Positions 34,943 through 44,091 of a DNA stretch of 64,000 nt are shown one piece after another. Position 1 is the first letter of the stretch; each line of letters opens with the position of its first letter. The translations under genes were made by a program, and so were the position numbers. Origin of the DNA: Pedobacter polaris (GTDB lineage: Bacteria > Bacteroidota > Bacteroidia > Sphingobacteriales > Sphingobacteriaceae); contig NZ_SWBR01000002.1 of assembly GCF_005116505.1 (NCBI RefSeq), forward strand, positions 310,314 to 374,313, in the 5' to 3' direction. A model generated the notes under the pieces. The model saw nothing but the letters and a program-made list of their open reading frames with translations. It ran no database searches and was not told the DNA's origin.

Positions 34943-37693
34943 ATGAGAAATTTCATTATATTTATTTCCCTTTTATTTATAGCTCCTATAATTACTGAAG
35001 CAGCAAAGCTGCCTAAGGAATCTAAAAATATCTATATTTCTTCGCAAGGTGGACAAAGAGTAGGTTTTGGAACAAAACGTTTGCTTAATAATTTAATTAA
35101 AGCAGGTTATGAAATAAAGCTTACCGTTATTAACTATAAAGAAAAACTACCAAAAGGAAAAAATTCCATTGTAATTGGTACTGCAACTGATAAAGTTTTA
35201 GTTAGTTTACTTCCAAATTCTTTTAAAAATAATGCTTTAACAGCAGGGAAAGAAGGTTTCTCTATCTCTTACGATAAAGATGGTACACTATATATTATTG
35301 GAGCAGATAATTCTGGAACTTTGTATGGTTGTGTAGATTTAAGTGAGAAAATCACATCTGGGGGAAAAATCCCATCTCAACTTTCCATCACTGACCATCC
35401 TCAAATGGTATTAAGAGGAACTTGCATTGGTCTCCAAAAACCAGATTATTTACCTGGTAGAGATGTTTATGAATATCCCTACACGCCAGAAAGCTTTCCT
35501 TGGTTTTACGATAAGGCACTATGGATAAAGTATTTAGATATGATGGTTGATAATCGTTTTAACTCATTGTATTTGTGGAATGGGCATCCATTTTCATCAT
35601 TGGTGAAGTTAAAAGACTATCCTTATGCTCTGGAAGTTGATGAAGCTACTTTTAAGAAGAATGAGGAAATGTTTCGTTTCTTAACAGCAGAGGCTGATAA
35701 AAGAGGGATTTGGGTAATCCAGATGTTTTATAATATCATCATTCCTAAACCTTTTGCAGAAAAACATAACCTAAAAACTCAAGATAGAAATCGTCCCATC
35801 ATTCCTTTGATAGCTGATTATACGCAGAAATCAATTGCTGCATTTGTGCAAAAATACCCTAACGTAGGTATAATGGTGGCTTTAGGCGAGGCGATGGAAG
35901 GTGTTGGACAGGATGATATTGATTGGTTTACCAAAACGATTATTCCTGGTGTAAAGGATGGATTAAAAGCTGCTGGAATTAAAGAAGAACCTCCAATCGT
36001 TTTACGTGCACATGATACAGATGCACCTGCGGTAATGAAAGCAGCGCTGCCAATTTATAAGAATTTGTATACTGAAAATAAGTTCAATGGAGAGGCATTA
36101 ACTACCTATGCACCAAGAGGTGCTTGGGCAGAACTGAATAGAACTTTGAGCAGAATTGGTACAATGAACATTTCTAACGTACACATTCTTGCAAATTTAG
36201 AGCCTTTTAGATATGGTTCTGCTGATTTTATACAGAAATCTGTACAAGCAATGGACAAAATTTATGGGGCCAAAGGGTTGCATTTATATCCACAATCAGG
36301 TTATTGGGATTGGCCTTACACAGCAGATAAGATTGCAGAAAGACAATTACAAGTAGATAGAGATTGGATATGGTACAAAGAATGGGCAAGGTATGCCTGG
36401 AATGCTAATCGCGATAGGAACGAAGAGATTAATTATTTGGGAAACCAATTGGCGAACAAATACGGCACAAACTTAACAGGAGGGAAGGCTATTTTAAATG
36501 CATATGAGGAGTCGGGTGAGATTTCTCCGAAGCTGTTAAGACGTTACGGAATAACTGATGGTAACCGCCAAACTTTAACCTTAGGGATGTTGATGACACA
36601 ACTCATAAATCCTTACCGTTATGGTGTATTTACATTGATGTATGAATCAGAAGCTCCAGAAGGAGAAATGATTATCGAATACGCTGAAAAAGAATGGAAT
36701 AAACAGGCTCATATTGGCGAAACTCCAATACAAATTGCAAAAGAAGTTGTGGAACATGGGAAAAAAGCTTTAGCATCAATTAACCAAGTATCAACCACTG
36801 TTACCAAGGATAAAGAAGAATTTAGAAGGCTTAAAAATGACATGTATTGTTATGATGCAATGGCAAATTTTTATGCGGAGAAGGTTAAAAGTGCATTATG
36901 GATTTTAAGATTTAAATATTCTAACAAAGTTGAGGATTTGGAAAAAGCCTTGCCATCATTACAAAAGAGCGTTGATTATTATACAGAACTGGTTAAGCTA
37001 ACAGAAAACGATTATTTGTATGCCAACAGTATGCAGACCAAACAACGTAAAATACCAATGCGTGGCGTAGATAAAACTTTCATCACTTGGAAAGAAATGT
37101 TGCCTGTTTACACTAAAGAATTAAATCATTTCAAAAAAAGTATCGATTCTTTAAAATCTATTAAGCCTGGAGTTGTAGCATCAATTATTCCTTTTCAAAA
37201 TGCTGATGTACAATTACTTTCTAATAACCAGACTTATATAATCGATAAATCAGCAATTGTATTTACTGATACAACTTCTCAAATAAAAGAAGTGACTGAA
37301 AAATTAATCGGCTTAAAAGGAATTCAGTTTGCTAAAAAACAACAAATAACTGCCGGAACAGAAATTAAGTTCACTACAAAAACACCTGTTAAGTTATTGA
37401 TTGGTTTCTTTAATGAGAAAAATCCTAAATATTCTCCTGCGCCACAATTAGAAATAGATGCAAGTGCTAACAATTATGGTCAATCTGAAATCAAGATTTC
37501 TAATGGAATAATTGTAAATGGCTTTCCGCCAGTAAATGTACATGCCTACTCATTTGCTGCTGGTACCCATACTTTAAATTTAAGTAAAGGTGCTTGTTTG
37601 GTGTTGGGTTTTATAGATGACAAACAAGAATTAAGAATTTTTAATGCAGGTCTCGATGGACGTGGAAGAGATATAGATTGGCTATTTGAATAA
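34943..37693 (+). CDS. Large glycoside hydrolase with GH20/GH67-type N-terminal domain
   Basis: A 916-aa secreted enzyme with a signal peptide ending near TEAA. Residues about 25-150 look like the alpha/beta domain found before the barrel in GH20, GH67 and GH115 (YIIGADNSGTLYGCVDLSEK). A TIM barrel follows, with WNGHPFSSLVKLKDYP, VALGEAMEGVG and LHLYPQSGYWDWP. A helical part and a C-terminal beta-sandwich complete it. I cannot assign a numbered family. Alpha-glucuronidase or alpha-galacturonidase activity is the best guess from fold and pectin context. Its TAA overlaps the next ATG by one base, so the two products are made together. Confidence 0.6.
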   Translation: MRNFIIFISLLFIAPIITEAAKLPKESKNIYISSQGGQRVGFGTKRLLNNLIKAGYEIKLTVINYKEKLPKGKNSIVIGTATDKVLVSLLPNSFKNNALTAGKEGFSISYDKDGTLYIIGADNSGTLYGCVDLSEKITSGGKIPSQLSITDHPQMVLRGTCIGLQKPDYLPGRDVYEYPYTPESFPWFYDKALWIKYLDMMVDNRFNSLYLWNGHPFSSLVKLKDYPYALEVDEATFKKNEEMFRFLTAEADKRGIWVIQMFYNIIIPKPFAEKHNLKTQDRNRPIIPLIADYTQKSIAAFVQKYPNVGIMVALGEAMEGVGQDDIDWFTKTIIPGVKDGLKAAGIKEEPPIVLRAHDTDAPAVMKAALPIYKNLYTENKFNGEALTTYAPRGAWAELNRTLSRIGTMNISNVHILANLEPFRYGSADFIQKSVQAMDKIYGAKGLHLYPQSGYWDWPYTADKIAERQLQVDRDWIWYKEWARYAWNANRDRNEEINYLGNQLANKYGTNLTGGKAILNAYEESGEISPKLLRRYGITDGNRQTLTLGMLMTQLINPYRYGVFTLMYESEAPEGEMIIEYAEKEWNKQAHIGETPIQIAKEVVEHGKKALASINQVSTTVTKDKEEFRRLKNDMYCYDAMANFYAEKVKSALWILRFKYSNKVEDLEKALPSLQKSVDYYTELVKLTENDYLYANSMQTKQRKIPMRGVDKTFITWKEMLPVYTKELNHFKKSIDSLKSIKPGVVASIIPFQNADVQLLSNNQTYIIDKSAIVFTDTTSQIKEVTEKLIGLKGIQFAKKQQITAGTEIKFTTKTPVKLLIGFFNEKNPKYSPAPQLEIDASANNYGQSEIKISNGIIVNGFPPVNVHAYSFAAGTHTLNLSKGACLVLGFIDDKQELRIFNAGLDGRGRDIDWLFE

Positions 37694-39246
37694 TGAGAAA
37701 AGAAAAGAAAATATTATCAACATTGTTGTTGCTACTGCTAACTGCAACTGGTTATTCGCAACAGCAACACTTGTTAAGTACAGCTAAACTGAAAAAGTAT
37801 GTAACTTATTTCAATGGTATTGACACAGAGGCGGTTAAAAATTTTGTACCTAATGTACAAGCTTTCGATTGGCTAGCTGCAAATGTGCCTTTGTTAGATT
37901 GTCCAGACCCAATTATCGAACAGAATTATTATTACCGTTGGTGGACATTTAGAAAACATTTGGTTAAAACTCCAGAAGGTTTCATCTTCACAGAATTTAT
38001 TGAGCCAGTAAAACATGCAGGTAAGTATAACTCCATCAGCTGTGCTTTAGGCCACCATATTTATGAGGGTAGATGGCTGAAGAATAACAGTTATTTAAAA
38101 GAATACATCAATTTTTGGTTGTACAAAGCAGATGTTGGTCAGACTAAGCAACGTTTCCATCAGTTTAGTAGTTGGGTTGATGACGCTGTTTATCAAAATT
38201 ATTTGGTAAAACCTGATGTTGGATTTCTAAAAAGTATTCTCCCAGCTTTAGATGCAGATTATACCAAATGGGAAACAGAAAGGCAAGTTAAAAACGGCTT
38301 GTTTTGGCAACACGATGTAAAAGATGGGATGGAAGAATCTGTGAGTGGCTCAAGAAAAGACCAAAATAACCGACCAACCATTAACAGTTATATGTATGCA
38401 AATGCAAAGGCGCTAGTTAATATTTCAACATTGTTGAAGAATGAAAATTTAAAACAAAAGTATCAAGCTAAACAAGCAATATTAAAAAAGCTAGTTCAAG
38501 ATAGTTTGTGGGATGCATCGACTTCGTTTTTTAAAACTAGAAATGCCAAAGGTGGTTTAGCAAAAGCCAGAGAAGCTATTGGTTTTATTCCTTGGGATTT
38601 TAATTTGCCAGATGACAATGCCAATTACGCCAGAGCTTGGGATCAATTACTAGATACTGGTGGATTTAAAGCACCTTGGGGATTAACCACTGCCGAAAGA
38701 AGAGAACCAACATTTAGAACTCGTGGAACAGGACACAGTTGTGAATGGGACGGTGCTTTATGGCCGTTTGCTACCTCACAAACTTTAAAAGGATTGTCGA
38801 ACTTGTTGGTTAATTACAAAAACCACGGTAAAATGACGCCAAAGGTTTTTTATACTGAATTGCAGCAGTACGCTAAGTCTCATGCCAAGAATGGCAAACC
38901 TTATATTGGTGAATATCAAGATGAGAAAAATGGCGAATGGCTAAAGGGTGATAACCCAAGAAGTAGTTTCTACAACCACTCTACTTTTGCTGATTTAGTA
39001 ATTAATGATTTAATCGGCTTTAAACCTAGAGCTGACAATATTTTAGAAATTTATCCCTTAATACCGAAAGGGCAATGGGATTGGTTTATGTTGGATAGAA
39101 TTTCTTATCATGGTAAAACAATTACCTTGCTTTGGGATAAAACAGGAAAGAAATACAATAAAGGAAAAGGGTTTCAGATTTATGTGAATGGTAAATTAAT
39201 TTACAAAACTGCTGATTTGAAACCGGTTAAAGTTGCAATGAAATAA
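37693..39246 (+). CDS. MGH1-like (alpha/alpha)6 glycoside hydrolase
   Basis: A 517-aa exported protein with a signal peptide ending at GYSQ. It has the six-hairpin toroid of trehalase/GH63/MGH1-like enzymes. Conserved patches are NYYYRWWTFRKHL, SSWVDDAVYQNYL, GFIPWDFNLPDD and GHSCEWDGALWPFATSQ. A short C-terminal beta-domain ends the protein. Family members cleave alpha-linked sugars from small glycans. The exact substrate cannot be read. It is translationally coupled to the 916-aa enzyme. Confidence 0.75.
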   Translation: MRKEKKILSTLLLLLLTATGYSQQQHLLSTAKLKKYVTYFNGIDTEAVKNFVPNVQAFDWLAANVPLLDCPDPIIEQNYYYRWWTFRKHLVKTPEGFIFTEFIEPVKHAGKYNSISCALGHHIYEGRWLKNNSYLKEYINFWLYKADVGQTKQRFHQFSSWVDDAVYQNYLVKPDVGFLKSILPALDADYTKWETERQVKNGLFWQHDVKDGMEESVSGSRKDQNNRPTINSYMYANAKALVNISTLLKNENLKQKYQAKQAILKKLVQDSLWDASTSFFKTRNAKGGLAKAREAIGFIPWDFNLPDDNANYARAWDQLLDTGGFKAPWGLTTAERREPTFRTRGTGHSCEWDGALWPFATSQTLKGLSNLLVNYKNHGKMTPKVFYTELQQYAKSHAKNGKPYIGEYQDEKNGEWLKGDNPRSSFYNHSTFADLVINDLIGFKPRADNILEIYPLIPKGQWDWFMLDRISYHGKTITLLWDKTGKKYNKGKGFQIYVNGKLIYKTADLKPVKVAMK

Positions 39247-39257
39247 AATAACATAAT

Positions 39258-39355
39258 CGTCATTACGAGGAGGAACGACGAAGCAATCTTTCTTACTAAT
39301 AACTTAGCTGGAAAGATTGCTTCGCCTCGATGAAAAATCGAGTCTCGCAATGACG
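39258..39355. repeat. Dispersed palindromic repeat, CGTCATTGCGAG family (copy 2)
   Basis: CGTCATTACGAGGAGG on the left and TCTCGCAATGACG on the right, with inner GAAGCAATCTTTC and GAAAGATTGCTTCG. It sits between the MGH1-like and GH28 genes. Confidence 0.88.
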
Positions 39356-39368
39356 ATATAAACGTTTT

Positions 39369-39440
39369 GTCATTCAGAGCGCAGAGAAGAATCTAATTAA
39401 AAGAGTTTAACTTAATTGATTCCTCCAAAATCGGAATGAC
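39369..39440. repeat. Second palindromic element, GTCATTC...GAATGAC
   Basis: GTCATTCAGAGCGCAGAG and CCTCCAAAATCGGAATGAC form imperfect outer arms, with AGAATC and GATTCC inside. It lies directly after copy 2 and 19 bp before the GH28 start. An ATG inside its right arm is not the start of the GH28 gene. Confidence 0.7.
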
Positions 39441-39459
39441 AAAGCATAAAAAGAACAAA

Positions 39460-41037
39460 ATGAAATATATCTTAAAATCATTAATAGTTGCTTTACTTAC
39501 AAGTCTGAGCATATCCGCAAATGCACAAAACTATTACAATGTGCTTAATTACGGTGCAAAAAACGACAGTAGTAAACTAGCCACAACAGCTATTAAAAAC
39601 GCTATCGATGCAGCTGTTAAAAAAGGAGGAGGGACAGTTTATTTTCCGGCAGGTAAATACTTAACAGGACCAATTCATTTAAAAAGCAATATTACCATTT
39701 TAATTGATGCTGGTGCAGAACTCCACTTTAGCGATGATTTTGATCAATACCTACCAATGGTAAAAAGCAGATATGAAGGTGTAGATGTAACCAGTTTTTC
39801 TCCACTTTTTTATGCTTACAAAGCAGAAAATATAGCTATTAAGGGTAGAGGGATTATTGATGGTCACGGGAAAAAATGGTGGGATTTTGTAGAAGGCTAC
39901 AAAGAAGGGCAAACTCGTTCTAAATGGCAACTTAAATTTGATGAACTAAATAAGGATATCCTCTTGCCAGACGACCCGAAACAAATGAAACGTGGCTTTT
40001 TACGTCCACCTTTTATTCAATTTATGTACAGTAAAAACATTCAAATTGAAGGGATTACAATTCGTAATTCTCCTTTTTGGACAGTCAATCCAGAGTTTTG
40101 TGAAAATGTAAAAATTCATGCGGTTACCATTTTTAATCCGCATAAAAATGCACCAAATACAGATGGCATCAATCCAGAGTCTTGTAAAAACGTTCATATT
40201 TCAGACTGCCATATAAGCGTTGGCGATGATTGTATTACGGTAAAATCAGGAAAAGATGGGCCAGGTAGAAAAATGGCTGTTCCGGCAGAAAATTATACCA
40301 TTACCAACTGTACCATGTTATCAGGTCATGGGGGTGTGGTAATTGGCAGCGAAATGAGTGGTGATGTGAGAAAAATTACCATTTCTAATTGTGTTTTTGA
40401 TGGTACAGATCGTGGAATTAGAATAAAATCAGCAAGGGGTAGAGGTGGCATTGTTGAAGAAATTAGGGTAAGCAATATTGTGATGAAAAACATAAGGGAT
40501 CAGGCCATAGTACTCGATTTACAGTATGCAAAAACCAATTTTGAGCCAGTTTCTGAGCGAACACCCAGATTTAGGAATATTCATTTTAGCAATATAACAG
40601 GGCAAGTAAATCAAGCTGCATATTTAAATGGATTAGAAGAGATGCCAATCGAAAACATCACATTCAGTGATATCAATCTAGATGCTAAATCTGGTTTCAA
40701 TATTTCTAGTGCTAATAGAATTGAGTTCCACAACGTCCAAATCAATACAGAAATAGGTGCTTCCATCATTGCTTCGAAAGTAAATAACCTAACTATCGAT
40801 AATGTGAAAAGTTACACGCCTTTAGCAATTTCACCAATTTTAGATTTGAAAAATGTGAACGATGCTTTTATTTACAATTCAAATCCATTTACAGGAACAG
40901 CGACTTATTTACGTTTGAGTGGAACAGATACAAAGAATATTAGCCTGGGCAATAACAATTTCAGAAATGCTAAAGTTCCCGTTAAAAAAGAAGCTGATGT
41001 AAAGGAAGAGGTTACAGTTATTTCTGGAGATAAATAA
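39460..41037 (+). CDS. GH28 polygalacturonase
   Basis: A 525-aa right-handed beta-helix enzyme that hydrolyses galacturonic acid links in pectin. All four GH28 motifs are present: N233-T-D235-G, G255-D-D257, G289-H290-G and R321-I-K323. A signal peptide ends at ANAQ (residue 23). I chose the ATG at 39460, which gives a normal signal peptide. The in-frame ATG at 39436 lies in a repeat and adds charged residues. The WWDF segment and long loops suggest an exo-acting type, inferred. Confidence 0.95.
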   Translation: MKYILKSLIVALLTSLSISANAQNYYNVLNYGAKNDSSKLATTAIKNAIDAAVKKGGGTVYFPAGKYLTGPIHLKSNITILIDAGAELHFSDDFDQYLPMVKSRYEGVDVTSFSPLFYAYKAENIAIKGRGIIDGHGKKWWDFVEGYKEGQTRSKWQLKFDELNKDILLPDDPKQMKRGFLRPPFIQFMYSKNIQIEGITIRNSPFWTVNPEFCENVKIHAVTIFNPHKNAPNTDGINPESCKNVHISDCHISVGDDCITVKSGKDGPGRKMAVPAENYTITNCTMLSGHGGVVIGSEMSGDVRKITISNCVFDGTDRGIRIKSARGRGGIVEEIRVSNIVMKNIRDQAIVLDLQYAKTNFEPVSERTPRFRNIHFSNITGQVNQAAYLNGLEEMPIENITFSDINLDAKSGFNISSANRIEFHNVQINTEIGASIIASKVNNLTIDNVKSYTPLAISPILDLKNVNDAFIYNSNPFTGTATYLRLSGTDTKNISLGNNNFRNAKVPVKKEADVKEEVTVISGDK

Positions 41038-41047
41038 ATAATATGTG

Positions 41048-41133
41048 CGTCATTGCGAGGAGGAACGACGTGGCAATCTATCAAGCAGGAAAAATTGCTT
41101 CATGGCGATGAAAAATCGACCTTCGCAATGACG
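41048..41133. repeat. Dispersed palindromic repeat, CGTCATTGCGAG family (copy 3)
   Basis: CGTCATTGCGAGGAGG on the left and TTCGCAATGACG on the right, with inner GGCAATCT and AAATTGCTTC. It lies 11 bp after the GH28 stop and 33 bp before the GH95 start. Confidence 0.88.
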
Positions 41134-41165
41134 AAAATAGTTTAATAAACTATATTAAAAAAACA

Positions 41166-43988
41166 ATGACTAATCAAACCAAGCATATTGTCCTCACATT
41201 GTTTTTGCTTATTGCCTTGAGCAATAATGCATTTACCCAAACAGACCATCACCTTTGGTACAATAAACCTGCAGAGAAATGGACGGATGCTTTGCCAATA
41301 GGCAATGGACGGATAGGTGCAATGATTTTTGGAGGTATTTCACAAGATCATATTCAATTTAACGAAGAAACTTTATGGTCAGGCAAACCAAGGAACTACA
41401 ATAAAAAAGGTGCCTCTAAATACCTTCAAGAAATCAGAAGATTGCTTTTTGAAGGTAAACAAAAGGAAGCAGAAACTTTAGCTGAAACCGAATTTATGGG
41501 TTCAAAAAGTGAAGCAGGAGATAAAACCAGATGGGTTTCGGAAATGAAAGCTGGAAAAGGGATTACAGGAAACCCTTCGGCTGAAAGATACGATGATAAA
41601 CTTTGGAAAACCCTCCAAGTTCCATCTTATGAAGGTTGGGAGATTGTTGGTTTATCAAATTTAGATGGTGCCGTTTGGTTTAGAACAACTTTTGAAGTGC
41701 CAGCAAACTGGGTTGGGAAAGATTTAGTTTTAGATTTAAATAGAATTCGCGACCAGGATTTTACGTATATCAATGGTCAATTGGTTGGCAATACTGATAA
41801 CACAGAGCCACGAAAATATACCATTCCAGCAAAGCTGATCAAAGCAGGAACAAACACCATCGCCATACAAGTTTTAAACTATTATGATAAAGGTGGAATT
41901 GCTGGCTACAAAGACACAAAAAGACATATTGGAGTATATCCTGTTGGTTCTAACATTGAAAATGGTGTTTCATTGGTGAAAAAGTGGAAATATAAAATTC
42001 AAAATGAAGAGCCACCTGCAACTGCTCAATATCAAGCAAGTTACCAGCCATTTGGCGATTTAAACTTGTATTTCAAAAATGATAAGTCTACAGTATCGAA
42101 CTATAAAAGAACATTAGATTTATCAACGGCTATCTCAACCACAACTTATACTTTAAACAAAGTTGATTATAAGAGAGAATATTTTGCTAGTCAACCAAAT
42201 CAAGCCGTTGTAATTCATTTATCTGCCAATAAAACCAAATCGATTACTTTTGAAGCGGGTTTGTCAAGTCCTCATTTACATTCCATTGTTAAGGTTGTAA
42301 ATAACAATACAATTTCTATCTCGGTAAAAGTTAAGGATGGTGCTTTAAAAGGCGAAAGCCGATTAACAGCAGTGGTAAAGAATGGAACACTGAAAATCGT
42401 AAATCAGAGGATAAATATCAGCAATGCTGATGAAGTTACTTTATACTTAACTGCAGGAACTAATTTTATCAATGCTGATGATGTTTCAGGAAATCCCGTA
42501 AGCGCCAATACCAAAGCATTAGTAAGTTTAAAAGGAAAAACTTATAATCAAATTAAACAGGCTCATATTCAAGAATATCAGAGTTATTACAAAACATTCG
42601 ATGTAAACTTTGGGATTGCTGAAAATGCAAAATTACCAACGGATGAGCGTTTGGTAAAATTTGCCAAAGCTAGCGACCCAGCTTTTATGGCTTTGTATAT
42701 GAAATATGGTAGGTATTTGTTAATTTCTAGTTCAAGACCTGGCGGACAACCAGCAAACTTGCAAGGCATTTGGAACGATTTATTGTCTCCACCTTGGGGA
42801 AGTAAATACACTACCAACATCAATATGGAGATGAATTATTGGCCGACTGAAATTTTAAATCTATCAGCATTAAATGAACCATTGTTTAGCAAAATAAAAG
42901 CATTATCTGTTAAAGGAACAGAAACTGCCAAGGAATATTACAATGCAAATGGTTGGGTTTTACATCACAATACAGATTTATGGAACGGAACTGCACCCAT
43001 AAATGCTTCTAACCACGGTATTTGGGTTACAGGTGCAGCTTGGTTATGTCAGCATTTATGGGAGCATTATTTGTTTACTGGAGATAAAAAGTTCTTACAG
43101 GAAGAGGCTTACCCGATGATGAAACAATCGGCGCAATTTTTTGAAGATTTTCTAGTGAAAGACCAAAAAACAGGTTGGTTGATTAGTACTCCCTCAAATT
43201 CTCCTGAAAATGGTGGTTTAGTTGCTGGCCCAACAATGGATCATCAAATTATTAGAACATTGTTTAACAATTGTATTGAGGCCTCACAAACTTTAGGGGT
43301 TGATGAAGGTTTAAGAAAATCACTTCAAGAAAAAGTTAAACAAATTGCCCCTAATAAAATTGGTAAATACGGGCAGTTGCAAGAATGGTTAGAGGATAAA
43401 GACGATACGACTAATAAACATCGTCACGTTTCGCATTTGTGGGGCGTTTATCCTGGTAACGATATAACATGGGATAAAGATGCCAAAATGATGGAAGCTG
43501 CTAAACAATCGCTTTTATATCGTGGTGACGATGCCACAGGTTGGAGCTTGGCTTGGAAAATAAATTATTGGGCAAGGTTTAAAGATGGCAATCACGCTAT
43601 GACCTTGGTTAAAATGTTATTGAAACCAGCAACTGATGGAGCATCAGGCTCGTATGTTAATCTTTTTGATGCGCACCCACCATTTCAAATTGATGGAAAT
43701 TTTGGAGGAGCTGCAGGTATTGCCGAAATGATTGTACAAAGTCATCAAGGTTATATAGAACTTTTACCTTCGTTGCCAGATGCTATTCCCTTTGGAGAAA
43801 TTAAGGGGGTAATGGCAAGAGGAGGTTTTGAGCTAAGCTTGAAATGGAATAACGGAAAATTGGAAAATGTGGAGGTTAAATCAAAAGTTGGTGGGACTTG
43901 TATAATTCGTTATAAAAATCAAATGATCAGCATTGCTACAAAAATGGGTGAGACTTATAAACTGAATGGAGCTTTAAAATTGCTTTAA
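41166..43988 (+). CDS. GH95 alpha-L-fucosidase/galactosidase with inserted jelly-roll domain
   Basis: A 940-aa exported glycosidase. The start of the mature protein (HHLWYNKPAEKWTDALPIGNGR, of which residues 28-48 are conserved) and FNEETLWSG are GH95 hallmarks. Catalytic-domain motifs are NINMEMNYWPTE, DHQIIRTLFNNCIEAS, HRHVSHLWGVYPG and DGNFGGAAGIAEM. Residues about 113-287 are an extra domain inserted between EFMGSK and ASYQPFGDL. It contains WFRTTFEVPANW and NTIAIQVLNYYDKGG, like the sugar-binding jelly roll of GH2 enzymes. Family members remove alpha-1,2-L-fucose or L-galactose. It is flanked by two palindromic repeats. Confidence 0.93.
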   Translation: MTNQTKHIVLTLFLLIALSNNAFTQTDHHLWYNKPAEKWTDALPIGNGRIGAMIFGGISQDHIQFNEETLWSGKPRNYNKKGASKYLQEIRRLLFEGKQKEAETLAETEFMGSKSEAGDKTRWVSEMKAGKGITGNPSAERYDDKLWKTLQVPSYEGWEIVGLSNLDGAVWFRTTFEVPANWVGKDLVLDLNRIRDQDFTYINGQLVGNTDNTEPRKYTIPAKLIKAGTNTIAIQVLNYYDKGGIAGYKDTKRHIGVYPVGSNIENGVSLVKKWKYKIQNEEPPATAQYQASYQPFGDLNLYFKNDKSTVSNYKRTLDLSTAISTTTYTLNKVDYKREYFASQPNQAVVIHLSANKTKSITFEAGLSSPHLHSIVKVVNNNTISISVKVKDGALKGESRLTAVVKNGTLKIVNQRINISNADEVTLYLTAGTNFINADDVSGNPVSANTKALVSLKGKTYNQIKQAHIQEYQSYYKTFDVNFGIAENAKLPTDERLVKFAKASDPAFMALYMKYGRYLLISSSRPGGQPANLQGIWNDLLSPPWGSKYTTNINMEMNYWPTEILNLSALNEPLFSKIKALSVKGTETAKEYYNANGWVLHHNTDLWNGTAPINASNHGIWVTGAAWLCQHLWEHYLFTGDKKFLQEEAYPMMKQSAQFFEDFLVKDQKTGWLISTPSNSPENGGLVAGPTMDHQIIRTLFNNCIEASQTLGVDEGLRKSLQEKVKQIAPNKIGKYGQLQEWLEDKDDTTNKHRHVSHLWGVYPGNDITWDKDAKMMEAAKQSLLYRGDDATGWSLAWKINYWARFKDGNHAMTLVKMLLKPATDGASGSYVNLFDAHPPFQIDGNFGGAAGIAEMIVQSHQGYIELLPSLPDAIPFGEIKGVMARGGFELSLKWNNGKLENVEVKSKVGGTCIIRYKNQMISIATKMGETYKLNGALKLL

Positions 43989-43995
43989 AGTAAAT

Positions 43996-44077
43996 CGTCA
44001 TTGCGAGGTACGAAGCAATCTTAAAGCGATTGCAGAACTAGTTAACGAATGAGATTGCTTCGTGCCTCGCAATGACG
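43996..44077. repeat. Dispersed palindromic repeat, CGTCATTGCGAG family (copy 4)
   Basis: CGTCATTGCGAGGTACGAAG on the left and CTTCGTGCCTCGCAATGACG on the right form a nearly perfect 20-bp outer stem. It starts 8 bp after the GH95 stop and ends 15 bp before the GH2 start. Confidence 0.92.
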
Positions 44078-44091
44078 CAAGTGTGTTATTT

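Noticed and set aside
39436..39459. ATG start upstream for the GH28 gene
   Set aside because: It is part of a dispersed repeat arm; the ATG at 39460 gives a standard signal peptide.
44062..44091. GTG start upstream for the GH2 gene
   Set aside because: It lies inside the repeat and would put ten unusual residues before a normal signal peptide starting at ATG 44092.
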